Origin: Actinomadura citrea
GTDB taxonomy: Bacteria > Actinomycetota > Actinomycetes > Streptosporangiales > Streptosporangiaceae
DNA length: 64,000 bases
Reading direction: 5' to 3'
Assembly: GCF_013409045.1 (NCBI RefSeq)
Contig: NZ_JACCBT010000001.1
Location: forward strand, 2,790,001 to 2,854,000
Shown here: positions 11,178 to 18,815 of the stretch, piece after piece
Numbering within the stretch: position 1 is the first letter of the stretch
Layout: each line of letters begins with the position of its first letter
Translations under genes and position numbers: made by a program
The notes under the pieces: generated by a model
What the model saw: the letters and a program-made list of their open reading frames with translations, nothing else
The model's database searches: none
What the model was told of the DNA's origin: nothing

Positions 11178-11852
11178 TCACGGCGTGGTGGCGGCGCCCT
11201 GCTCGGTGGTCTTCGCGGGCTCGCTCGTCTCGGACGGCGTCGGCTGCTCGGTCGGCTTGCTCGGCGGCTCGGGCGTCGTGGAGGTGGGCGGAGCCGGCGT
11301 GGTGGGCGGCGCCTGCGTCGGGGTCTCGCTCGGGCAGGGCGTGGTCGCCGGGGTCGGCGTGGCGGTCGAGCCGGCCGAGGCCCCCGGCGAGGGGATGCGG
11401 CACGACGACAGGCCCGGCGAGGAACTGCTGCTCGGCGTCTCCGAGGTGCTCGGCTCGCCGGACGCGCTGCCGCCCGGCGACGACGGGACGGGGAACTCGG
11501 GATCGATCCCCGGGCCGGTGCGGTCCCCGGCGACGTCGTCGTCCCCGTCGCCGGACTGGCTGTTGCTGCCGACCGACTGCTGGATCAGGTCGATCGTCTG
11601 CGGCGCCGTCACGCCCAGCGCGGCGATCAGCACGGCCGCGGCCACGGCGAGGAGGGGGCGCGCCCAGTTCACGGTGAACCGGTCGAACCCGAAGTGCGCG
11701 GGGCCGAAACGTCCGAACCGGTGGCGCCGGCCGTCGGCGACACGGGCCCGGATGCGTTCCAGGCCGTCGCCCGCGGGGTTGACCGAGTCCGCCTCCGCGT
11801 GCAGGGCGCGGCGGAGGATCTCGCCGTGCTCGTCGTGGGGGTCGGTGGTCAT
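11178..11852 (-). CDS. Single-pass membrane protein with Pro/Ser/Thr-rich outer tail, partner of the ECF sigma factor
   Basis: A 224-residue protein. Residues 1-65 are cytosolic and charged. One membrane segment follows at about 66-86 (PLLAVAAAVLIAALGV), then a tail of ~135 residues almost entirely P, S, T, E and G. Its ATG overlaps the stop of the sigma factor gene by ATGA, so the two are translationally coupled. This position and topology suggest a membrane-bound regulator of that sigma factor, but no zinc anti-sigma motif (HxxxCxxC) is visible, so the role is inference. Confidence 0.65.
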   Translation of the reverse strand: MTTDPHDEHGEILRRALHAEADSVNPAGDGLERIRARVADGRRHRFGRFGPAHFGFDRFTVNWARPLLAVAAAVLIAALGVTAPQTIDLIQQSVGSNSQSGDGDDDVAGDRTGPGIDPEFPVPSSPGGSASGEPSTSETPSSSSSPGLSSCRIPSPGASAGSTATPTPATTPCPSETPTQAPPTTPAPPTSTTPEPPSKPTEQPTPSETSEPAKTTEQGAATTP

Positions 11853-12457
11853 GAGAACTGCTCCAGGACGTTGCGTAGCGCGGTCATGCCGCGCGCCGTA
11901 TGACTCTTCACGGCGCCGCGGGAGATGCCCATCGCGCTGGCGATCTCCGCTTCGGACAGATCGGCGTAGTAGCGAAGGACGAGCGCCTCCCGCTGGCGGG
12001 CGGGGAGCCGGGACAGCGCGTCGATCACCGCCGAGCGCTCCAGCTCTCCGATGGCCCCGGCCTCCGCGCTCGGCGCGTCGGGCAGGCCCTTGGGGGCGTA
12101 CTTCTCGACGACGGCGCGGTGCCGGAGCACCGATCGCGACCGGTTGACCACCGACTGGCGCAGGTACGACAGGGCCTTGTCCGGATCGCGCAGCCGGCGC
12201 CAGCCGCCGTGCATCGCGACGAACGCGTCCTGCACGACCTCCTCGGCCGTCCCCGCGTCCCGGACCAGCATCGCCGCCAGGCGCACCAGCGAACGGTAGT
12301 TGGCGCTGTAGAGGGCGGTCACCGCCTGATCGGCGTCCCAGGCGGCGGCCACCGCGCCCGCCGTGCCCCTGGCCACGAGGGTCTCGGTCACGTCAGTTGG
12401 ACGCGCACCCTCGTCGTTCGGTTTACGAAAGGGCATGTCCTGGTTTGCCTCGGTCAC
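11849..12457 (-). CDS. RNA polymerase sigma factor, SigE-family ECF type
   Basis: A 202-residue ECF sigma factor. Region 2 reads LYSANYRSLVRLAAMLVRDAGTAEEVVQDAFVAMH and region 4 reads LPARQREALVLRYYADLSEAEIASAMGISRGAVKSHTARGMTALR. The absence of an extra C-terminal domain and the 'YYADLSEAEIA' form fit the SigE family. The regulated promoters are not identifiable from this window. It lies between rsmE and HIT and breaks a block usually contiguous in actinobacteria. It is followed, with overlap, by a membrane protein gene. Confidence 0.88.
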   Translation of the reverse strand: MTEANQDMPFRKPNDEGARPTDVTETLVARGTAGAVAAAWDADQAVTALYSANYRSLVRLAAMLVRDAGTAEEVVQDAFVAMHGGWRRLRDPDKALSYLRQSVVNRSRSVLRHRAVVEKYAPKGLPDAPSAEAGAIGELERSAVIDALSRLPARQREALVLRYYADLSEAEIASAMGISRGAVKSHTARGMTALRNVLEQFS

Positions 12458-12735
12458 CTATCCGCCGCCTTTGCCGGCCCCCCGCCGTCCATTCGGACGG
12501 TCGCGTCCGACCGACGTGGTCGAGCGTTCCCGCCGGGGCGAGATGTGCCGCAACGCCTTGCGAACCGGGGGGTTACGCCTGAGGTGACAACCTTAGCCAG
12601 TGGCCGGTCGAAATGCCGACCGCTACCGGGAGTTGATCGATGAGAACCCGGTCCGGCCCGGGCGGTCGTGATCCACGTCCGCGCCGGTCCCGATAGGATT
12701 TCGGGGTGGTCGCGGACCGCCGCGAGGGGAGACAG

Positions 12736-13080
12736 ATGACCGACTGCCTGTTCTGCAAGATCGTTTCCGGGGACGTGCCCGCCACGATCGTCCGCGAGTC
12801 GGCGGGGACGGTGGCGTTCCGCGACATCAACCCGCAGGCGCCGACGCACGTGCTGGTCATCCCGCGTGACCATCACCCGACGGTCGGTGAGCTGGCCGAC
12901 TCCGACGCCGAGCTGCTCGCCGAGCTGGTGCGCGAGGCCCACCAGGTCGCCGTCGACGAGGGCGTCGCCGAGACCGGCTACCGGGTCGTTTTCAACACCG
13001 GCTCCCAGGCGGGCCAGACGGTGTTCCACGCGCACGCCCACGTGCTGGGCGGGCGTGGCCTGAACTGGCCGCCCGGCTGA
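12736..13080 (+). CDS. HIT-family nucleotide hydrolase
   Basis: A 114-residue histidine triad protein of the Hint/HinT type that hydrolyses purine nucleotide phosphoramidates or related adenylates. The catalytic triad HAHAH is at H98, H100 and H102 (FHAHAHVLGG), and the N-terminus CLFCKIVSGDVPA is typical. The ATG at 12736 has GAGGGGAGA upstream. A likely -10 box, TAGGAT (12694-12699), would start transcription near 12706, where an in-frame GTG gives a possible ten-residue longer form. It sits directly before phoH. Confidence 0.9.
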   Translation: MTDCLFCKIVSGDVPATIVRESAGTVAFRDINPQAPTHVLVIPRDHHPTVGELADSDAELLAELVREAHQVAVDEGVAETGYRVVFNTGSQAGQTVFHAHAHVLGGRGLNWPPG

Positions 13081-13129
13081 GCAGGCTGCCGCGCCGGAAA
13101 TGCGGCGGCGGTGTGTCGGGGGTCGCCAG

Positions 13130-13135
13130 TACGAT
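13130..13135 (+). promoter_or_regulatory. Likely -10 box for phoH
   Basis: TACGAT, a good actinobacterial -10 hexamer, lies 68 bases upstream of the ATG at 13203 and supports starting phoH there rather than at the longer GTG at 13113. No clear -35 is visible. Confidence 0.4.
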
Positions 13136-13202
13136 GGAACCGGTACACCTGGACACCCGCAGCAGACAGAAGGCAGGTCCGACAGGCCGCAAGGCCCGGC
13201 TG

Positions 13203-14279
13203 ATGGTCGAATCAACTCACGCGAGGGCAACCCGCACGGGGCGCGACGACCGGACAGGCTCGCGCTCGCAGATCAAGATCGTGGTGCCGGACGACCATTC
13301 GATGGTGAGCCTGCTCGGCTCCCGGGATGAGTTGCTCCACGCGATCGAGCACGCGTTCGGCGCCGACATCGACATCCACGTCCGCGGCAACGAGATCACC
13401 GTGACCGGCCCGGAGGGCGAGACCGACCTCGTCTCCCGGCTGTTCACCGAGATGCTCGAACTGCTGAAGGGCGGCACCCAGCTCACCCCCGACGCCGTCG
13501 AGCGCAGCCTGGCGATGCTGCGCGGCGAGGGCGGCGCGCGTCCCGCGGAGGTCCTCACCCTGGACGTGCTGTCCAGCCGGGGCCGGACCATCCGCCCGAA
13601 GACGCTGAACCAGCGGCGGTACGTCGACGCGATCGACAAGCACACGATCGTGTTCGGCATCGGTCCCGCCGGCACCGGCAAGACGTACCTGGCCATGGCC
13701 AAGGCCGTCCGCGCCCTGCAGGACAAGAAGGTCAACCGGATCATCCTGACGCGTCCCGCCGTGGAGGCGGGCGAGCGGCTCGGCTTCCTGCCGGGAACGC
13801 TCTACGAGAAGATCGACCCGTACCTGCGCCCGCTCTACGACGCGCTGCACGACATGGTCGACCCCGACTCGATCCCGCGCCTGATGGCCGCCGGCACCAT
13901 CGAGGTCGCCCCCCTGGCCTACATGCGCGGAAGGACCCTGAACGACTCGTTCATCATCCTGGACGAGGCGCAGAACACCTCGCCCGAGCAGATGAAGATG
14001 TTCCTCACCCGGCTCGGGTTCGGGTCGAAGGTCGTGGTGACCGGTGACGTCACCCAGGTCGACCTGCCGAACGGGCACCTGAGCGGGCTGCGCGTCGTCC
14101 AGGAGATCCTGGACGGCGTCGAGGACATCCACTTCTCCCGGCTGGACAGCCGCGACGTCGTGCGGCACAAGCTCGTCACCGAGATCGTCGACGCCTACAA
14201 CCGGCACGACGAGAAGCAGGTGCCGCAGATCAAGCAGGGCGCGGCGCGCGGCGGCCCCCGCAAGCGGGGGCGGCAGTGA
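13203..14279 (+). CDS. phoH: PhoH-like ATPase
   Basis: A 358-residue cytoplasmic P-loop ATPase/RNA-binding protein of the PhoH (YbeZ) family, linked to RNA metabolism and YbeY. An N-terminal KH-like part ([19 protein letters not shown]) precedes the ATPase: Walker A GPAGTGKT at about residues 155-162, [16 protein letters not shown], and Walker [24 protein letters not shown] 13203 is chosen because a -10 box sits between it and the longer GTG start. It overlaps ybeY by four bases (GTGA), the normal phoH-ybeY coupling. Confidence 0.92.
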   Translation: MVESTHARATRTGRDDRTGSRSQIKIVVPDDHSMVSLLGSRDELLHAIEHAFGADIDIHVRGNEITVTGPEGETDLVSRLFTEMLELLKGGTQLTPDAVERSLAMLRGEGGARPAEVLTLDVLSSRGRTIRPKTLNQRRYVDAIDKHTIVFGIGPAGTGKTYLAMAKAVRALQDKKVNRIILTRPAVEAGERLGFLPGTLYEKIDPYLRPLYDALHDMVDPDSIPRLMAAGTIEVAPLAYMRGRTLNDSFIILDEAQNTSPEQMKMFLTRLGFGSKVVVTGDVTQVDLPNGHLSGLRVVQEILDGVEDIHFSRLDSRDVVRHKLVTEIVDAYNRHDEKQVPQIKQGAARGGPRKRGRQ

Positions 14280-14752
14280 GCATCGAGGTGCTGAACGAGT
14301 CGAGCGCCGAGGTCGACGAGAAGGCCATCGCCGACCTGTCCCGGCACGTCCTCGACGGGATGCGCGTCCATCCGCTGGCCGAGCTGTCGGTGCTGCTGGT
14401 CGACGAGGCCGCGATGACCGAGCTGCACGAGAAGTGGATGGACGAGCCGGGCCCGACCGACGTGCTGTCGTTCCCCATGGACGAGCTGCGTCCCGGGCAC
14501 ATGTCCGGCGGCGCCGACGAGGACGGCGAGACCGACCCGGGGCTCCTCGGCGACGTCGTGCTGTGCCCCGCCGTCGCCGAGAAGCAGGCGCGGGAGGCCG
14601 GGCACAGCACCGCGGAGGAGCTGGAGCTGCTGTGCACGCACGGCATCCTGCACCTCCTGGGCTACGACCACGCCGAGCCGGAGGAGCACCGGGAGATGTT
14701 CGGCCTGCAGGCGGAGCTCCTCGGCTCCTGGCGGGAGAAACGCGGCGGTTGA
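14276..14752 (+). CDS. ybeY: Endoribonuclease YbeY
   Basis: Single-strand-specific zinc endoribonuclease needed for 16S rRNA 3' maturation and ribosome quality control. It has 158 residues. The zinc site [11 protein letters not shown] has ligands H122, H126 and H132. [10 protein letters not shown] and GDVVLCP are the other family blocks. A slightly extended acidic loop ([11 protein letters not shown]) lies between them. The GTG start overlaps the phoH stop, and the stop overlaps the next ATG (TGATG). phoH-ybeY-CBS protein therefore form one translational unit. Confidence 0.94.
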   Translation: MSIEVLNESSAEVDEKAIADLSRHVLDGMRVHPLAELSVLLVDEAAMTELHEKWMDEPGPTDVLSFPMDELRPGHMSGGADEDGETDPGLLGDVVLCPAVAEKQAREAGHSTAEELELLCTHGILHLLGYDHAEPEEHREMFGLQAELLGSWREKRGG

Positions 14753-16101
14753 TGAGCACCGCGCAGGCGTGGCTGTCCGCCCTGGCGGTGGGCCTGGTCT
14801 TCATGGCGGGCCTGCTGGCCGGCACCGAGACGGCGCTCGCCCGGGTGTCGCGCGTCACGGTCGAGGAGGCCGTCCGGGAGGGACGCCGCGGCGCCAGGCG
14901 GCTGGCGGAGGTCGTCGCCGACCCGGCCCGCTACGTCAACATGGTCCTGCTGCTGCGGATCGGCTGCGAGCTGGTCGCCACCGTGATCGTCGCGGACCTG
15001 TGCATCTCCTGGCTGGACGAGACGTGGCGGGCCTACGTCACCGCCGCCGCCGTCATGATCGTCGTCAGCTACGTGGTGATCGGGGTGGGGCCGCGCACCC
15101 TCGGCATCCAGCACGCCGACCGGATCGCGCTGGCGGGCGCCGCCGTGATCCACCCGGTGACCCGGGTGTTCGGGCCGCTGCCCCGGCTGCTGATCCTGCT
15201 CGGCAACGCCCTCACACCGGGCAAGGGGTTCCGGGAGGGGCCGTTCGCCTCCGAGGCGGAGCTGCGCGACCTGGTCGACCTCGCCGAGCAGCGCAGCCTG
15301 ATCGAGCCCGTCGAGCGGGAGATGATCCACTCGGTGTTCGAGCTGGGCGACACCCTCGTCCGCGAGGTGATGGTGCCGCGCACCGACATCGTGTTCGTCG
15401 AGCGCACCAAGACCCTGCGGCAGGCGATGTCGCTGGCGCTGCGCAGCGGCTTCTCCCGCATCCCCGTGGTCGGCGAGAACGAGGACGACGTGGTCGGCAT
15501 CGCCTACCTCAAGGACGTCGTCCGGCGCAGCCAGGAGCACCGCGAGAGCGAGTCGGTCGAGACGGTCGACTCGGTGATGCGGCCCGCCACCTACGTCCCC
15601 GACAGCAAGCCGATCGACGAGCTGCTGCGCGAGATGCAGGCCCGGCAGATCCACGTCGCGATCGTCATCGACGAGTACGGCGGCACCGCGGGCCTGGTCA
15701 CCATCGAGGACATCCTGGAGGAGATCGTCGGGGAGATCGCCGACGAGTACGACGTGGAGATCCCGCCGGTGACCTGGCTCTCCGGCGACGCGGCCCGCGT
15801 CACCGCCCGCCTGCCCGTCGAGGACCTCGCCGAGCTGTTCGACGTGGAGATCGACGCCGAGGAGGTCGAGACGGTCGGCGGCCTGCTCGCCCACGCGCTC
15901 GGCCGCGTCCCCATCGAGGGCTCCACCGCCGAGGTCGCCACGAGCGAGGCCTCCACCGGCGAGACCGGGCCCGTGCTGTCCCTCAAGGCCGAGACGATCG
16001 CCGGGCGCCGCAACCGGGTCGGCACCGTCCTGGTGCGGCGGCTCGGCGGAGCCCCGGGCGCGGACGCCGGGAGCCGGGCGGCCTCCGACCAGTCACGCTG
16101 A
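14752..16101 (+). CDS. CNNM/CorC-family membrane protein with CBS pair (hemolysin-like)
   Basis: A 449-residue protein of the so-called hemolysin/TlyC family, now linked to magnesium and cation homeostasis. An N-terminal CNNM transmembrane domain (three or four segments, about residues 1-150) is followed by two CBS domains (REVMVPRTDIVFVE; VMRPATYVPDSK...IHVAIVIDEYGGTAGLVTIEDILEEIVGEI). The C-terminal CorC/HlyC domain ends near residue 440 (AETIAGRRNRVGTVLVRR). ATG 14752 overlaps the ybeY stop. Position after ybeY is conserved in actinobacteria. Confidence 0.9.
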   Translation: MSTAQAWLSALAVGLVFMAGLLAGTETALARVSRVTVEEAVREGRRGARRLAEVVADPARYVNMVLLLRIGCELVATVIVADLCISWLDETWRAYVTAAAVMIVVSYVVIGVGPRTLGIQHADRIALAGAAVIHPVTRVFGPLPRLLILLGNALTPGKGFREGPFASEAELRDLVDLAEQRSLIEPVEREMIHSVFELGDTLVREVMVPRTDIVFVERTKTLRQAMSLALRSGFSRIPVVGENEDDVVGIAYLKDVVRRSQEHRESESVETVDSVMRPATYVPDSKPIDELLREMQARQIHVAIVIDEYGGTAGLVTIEDILEEIVGEIADEYDVEIPPVTWLSGDAARVTARLPVEDLAELFDVEIDAEEVETVGGLLAHALGRVPIEGSTAEVATSEASTGETGPVLSLKAETIAGRRNRVGTVLVRRLGGAPGADAGSRAASDQSR

Positions 16102-16141
16102 CGCGGCCCGATCCCGCCGACGGCCTCGGCCGCCGGACGTC

Positions 16142-16480
16142 TCAGCCGCGGACGACGTCGCGGACGCTGCCGTCGGGGGCGGCGAGCAGGACCGGGGCCT
16201 TCGGGCCGAGGTCGCGGACGGCGGCGACGTCGGCGGGGTCGGCCGCATCGGCCGCGGTGACGACGGCGGCGGCCTCCAGGTCCTCGGCGCCGCTGGAGAC
16301 GGCCATCGCGACGGCGACCTTGAGCGCCGAGAGCCTCAGGGACGGCAGGTCCACGCTCGTGGCGGAGTAGGTGCGGCCCGTCTCGTCGCGCACGGCGGCG
16401 CCCTCGGCGGCGCCCGTCCGGGCCCGCGCCGACCTGGCCAGGGTGATGATCTTCGCGTCCTCGGCGTTCAGCTCGCTCAC
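16142..16480 (-). CDS. Degenerate cytidine-deaminase-like protein lacking the zinc site
   Basis: A 112-residue protein whose length and pattern match a cytidine deaminase core (ARSARARTGAAEGAAVRDETGRTYSATSVDLPSLRLSALKVAVAMAVSSGAEDL). The catalytic CAE/HAE is replaced by SAL and no PCxxC motif follows, so no catalytic zinc can be bound as in active enzymes. The GTG at 16480 is chosen; the longer frame is arginine/proline-rich noise. A cdd-like gene in front of era is usual in actinomycetes; here it faces leftward, convergent with the CBS gene and separated from era by two inserted genes. Probably a pseudoenzyme or binding protein. Confidence 0.6.
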   Translation of the reverse strand: MSELNAEDAKIITLARSARARTGAAEGAAVRDETGRTYSATSVDLPSLRLSALKVAVAMAVSSGAEDLEAAAVVTAADAADPADVAAVRDLGPKAPVLLAAPDGSVRDVVRG

Positions 16481-16623
16481 GCCCCCAGCGTACGGGCATC
16501 GCGGGCGCCGGGGCGGGCGGCCCGCACGTCGCGTCGGCGGTCCGCAAGTCGGCGGCAAGTGGACGGCAAGGGGAGGACGCCAGCCTGTAGGGCGTCGAAC
16601 AATGCCGTTCTGGGGGAGAAGTC

Positions 16624-18756
16624 ATGTCCCGTCTGCTCTACCGCCTGGGGAAGGCCGCCGCTCTGCGGCCCTGGCGGTTCATATTGGTGTGGCTGGTGCT
16701 CGTCGCCGCGATGGCCGGACTGTCCGGCGTCGCCGGAGGCGCCCTGCACGACAACTACACGCTGGCCGGGACGGGCTCGCAGCGGGCCACCGACCTGCTG
16801 GAGGAGAGGTTCCCCGCGCTGGCGGGGGCCGACGCCCGGGTCGTGGTGCACGCGAAGTCGGGGCAGGTCGACCAGGCGAAGCTGGCCGCGGCGTCGGCCG
16901 AGCTGCGAAGGCTGCCGCACGTGAGCGGCGTCGACCCCGCGCAGCTGGGCAAGGGCGGCGCGACCGCGCTGATGACCGTCCGGTACTCGGTGCCGGTCAC
17001 CGACCTCGGGCCCAAGGAGACCCTCGACCTGCTGCGGTCGGCGACGCGGAACCTGGACGCCGCCGGCTACCAGGTGGAGTTCGGCGGCCAGGTCCCCGAG
17101 AACGTGACCGCGCCCGGCGGCGTCGCCGAGGCGATCGGGATCGTGGCGGCCCTGATCATCCTGCTGCTGGCGTTCGGGTCGGTGGTGGCGGCCGGGCTGC
17201 CGCTCGCCGTCGCGCTGGCCGGGCTCGGCGTCGGCGTGTCCGGGATCACGCTGGTGGCCGCGTTCACCGACGTCGCGACCACCGCGCCCACGCTCGCCAC
17301 CATGGTCGGCCTCGGGGTCGGCATCGACTACGCCCTGTTCGTCCTGACCCGCCACCGGGAGGGGCTCGCGGAGGGACTCGACGTCCCCGAGGCGGTGGGC
17401 CGCGCCATCGCGACCGCGGGCCTGTCGGTGATCTTCGCGGGGTTCACGGTGCTGCTGGCGCTGTGCGGGCTGGTGCTGTCGCGGATCCCGGTGTTCATGA
17501 CGATGGGCTTCACCACCGGCATCGTCGTCGCGGCGACCGTGCTGAGCGCCGTCACGCTGCTGCCGGCCGTGCTGGGCCTCGCCGGACGCAGGGTGCTGCG
17601 CCGCCGCGACCGGGCCCCCGGCGCGGCGATCACCGTGGAGTCGCCGCGGGTGCGGCGCTGGGCCGTGCACGTCGGGCGGCACCCCTGGCCGTGGCTGCTC
17701 GCCGCCGCGGTGCTGATGCTCACCCTCGCCGCCCCCGCGCTCGGCATGCGGACGTGGCCGAGCGACGCCAGCAGCGAGCCCACGTCCAACACCGTCCGCC
17801 AGGCCTATGACCTGGTCGCCGACGGCTTCGGCGCGGGCGCCAACGGGCCGCTCGTCGTCGCCGTCGACCTGACCAGGACCGACGAGGCCGCACTGCCGGG
17901 GCTGCGGAAGCGGCTGGAGGGCACCGAGGGCGTCGCGTCCGTGGCGCCGCCGCAGGCCTCCCCGCGCGGCGACGCCGCGGCGATCATCGTCACCCCGGAC
18001 TACGGGCCGCAGGACGAGCGGGTGACCGGCCTCGTCGACCGGATCCGGGCCGACGTGCTGCCGCCGGACACCGAGGTCACCGGGCTGACCGCCGTCTATG
18101 TGGACCTGTCCCGGGTGCTGTCGGACCGGCTGTGGCCGGTGATCGGCGTGGTGGTGGCGACGTCGTTCGTGATGCTGATGATCGTGTTCCGGTCGCTGCT
18201 GGCGCCGCTGAAGGCCGCGGTGATGAACCTGCTGTCGATCGGCGCCGCGTACGGGGTGCTCACGGCCGTGTTCCAGTGGGGATGGGGCGCGGAGCTGCTC
18301 GGCCTCCCGCACAGCGTCCCGGTGTCGTCGTTCATCCTGCTGCTGATGTTCGCCGTCCTGTTCGGCGTCTCGATGGACTACGAGGTCTTCCTGCTCTCGC
18401 GGGTCCGGGAGGAGTGGCTGCTCCACGGCGACGCGCGCGGCTCGGTGTCCACCGGGCTCGCCGCGACCGGCCGGGTGATCAGCAGCGCGGCGCTGATCAT
18501 GGTGGCGGTGTTCCTCGGCTTCGCCGCCGACCCCGGCCTGGTGATCAAGCAGATGGGGGTCGGGCTCGCGGTCGCGGTGGCGCTGGACGCGACGGTCGTG
18601 CGCCTGGTGCTGGTGCCGGCCACGATGTCGCTGCTCGGACGGGCGAACTGGTGGCTGCCGGGGCCGCTCGCCCGGGTGCTGCCGGCGATCGACCTGCACG
18701 GCGGCGCGGCACCCGCGCCGGCCGCCGAGCGGCGTCCCGAACCCAGCCGCGCCTAA
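16624..18756 (+). CDS. MMPL-family RND-type transporter
   Basis: A 710-residue membrane protein with the MMPL (RND superfamily) layout: one membrane segment, a periplasmic/extracytoplasmic domain (about 45-165), five or six segments with the sterol-sensing-like GVGIDYALFVLTRHREG and the same pattern repeated in the second half (GVSMDYEVFLLSRVREEW). These proteins export lipids or small molecules by proton motive force; the substrate here is unknown. The ATG has GGGGGAGAA upstream. Beside a BTAD regulator 52 bases downstream it could be that regulator's target or partner. Confidence 0.87.
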   Translation: MSRLLYRLGKAAALRPWRFILVWLVLVAAMAGLSGVAGGALHDNYTLAGTGSQRATDLLEERFPALAGADARVVVHAKSGQVDQAKLAAASAELRRLPHVSGVDPAQLGKGGATALMTVRYSVPVTDLGPKETLDLLRSATRNLDAAGYQVEFGGQVPENVTAPGGVAEAIGIVAALIILLLAFGSVVAAGLPLAVALAGLGVGVSGITLVAAFTDVATTAPTLATMVGLGVGIDYALFVLTRHREGLAEGLDVPEAVGRAIATAGLSVIFAGFTVLLALCGLVLSRIPVFMTMGFTTGIVVAATVLSAVTLLPAVLGLAGRRVLRRRDRAPGAAITVESPRVRRWAVHVGRHPWPWLLAAAVLMLTLAAPALGMRTWPSDASSEPTSNTVRQAYDLVADGFGAGANGPLVVAVDLTRTDEAALPGLRKRLEGTEGVASVAPPQASPRGDAAAIIVTPDYGPQDERVTGLVDRIRADVLPPDTEVTGLTAVYVDLSRVLSDRLWPVIGVVVATSFVMLMIVFRSLLAPLKAAVMNLLSIGAAYGVLTAVFQWGWGAELLGLPHSVPVSSFILLLMFAVLFGVSMDYEVFLLSRVREEWLLHGDARGSVSTGLAATGRVISSAALIMVAVFLGFAADPGLVIKQMGVGLAVAVALDATVVRLVLVPATMSLLGRANWWLPGPLARVLPAIDLHGGAAPAPAAERRPEPSRA

Positions 18757-18778
18757 CCGGGGGAGTGATCGCAGACGA

Positions 18779-18815
18779 GCGACATGTCCCGGTTAGGCTG
18801 ATCGGGACATGTCGC
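18779..18815. promoter_or_regulatory. 13-bp inverted repeat over the start codon of the BTAD regulator gene
   Basis: Arms GCGACATGTCCCG and CGGGACATGTCGC are perfect complements separated by 11 bases. The ATG at 18809 lies inside the right arm. Each arm also contains the palindrome GACATGTC, so the site can be read as two like-oriented operators 25 bases apart. A -10-like TAGGCT (18794-18799) lies in the spacer, 9 bases before the ATG. It could be an autoregulatory operator or an mRNA hairpin hiding the start. Confidence 0.65.

Noticed and set aside
13113..13202. Longer phoH start at GTG 13113 or ATG 13134
   Set aside because: A probable -10 box (TACGAT, 13130-13135) lies inside that extension, and the added residues do not resemble other PhoH proteins.
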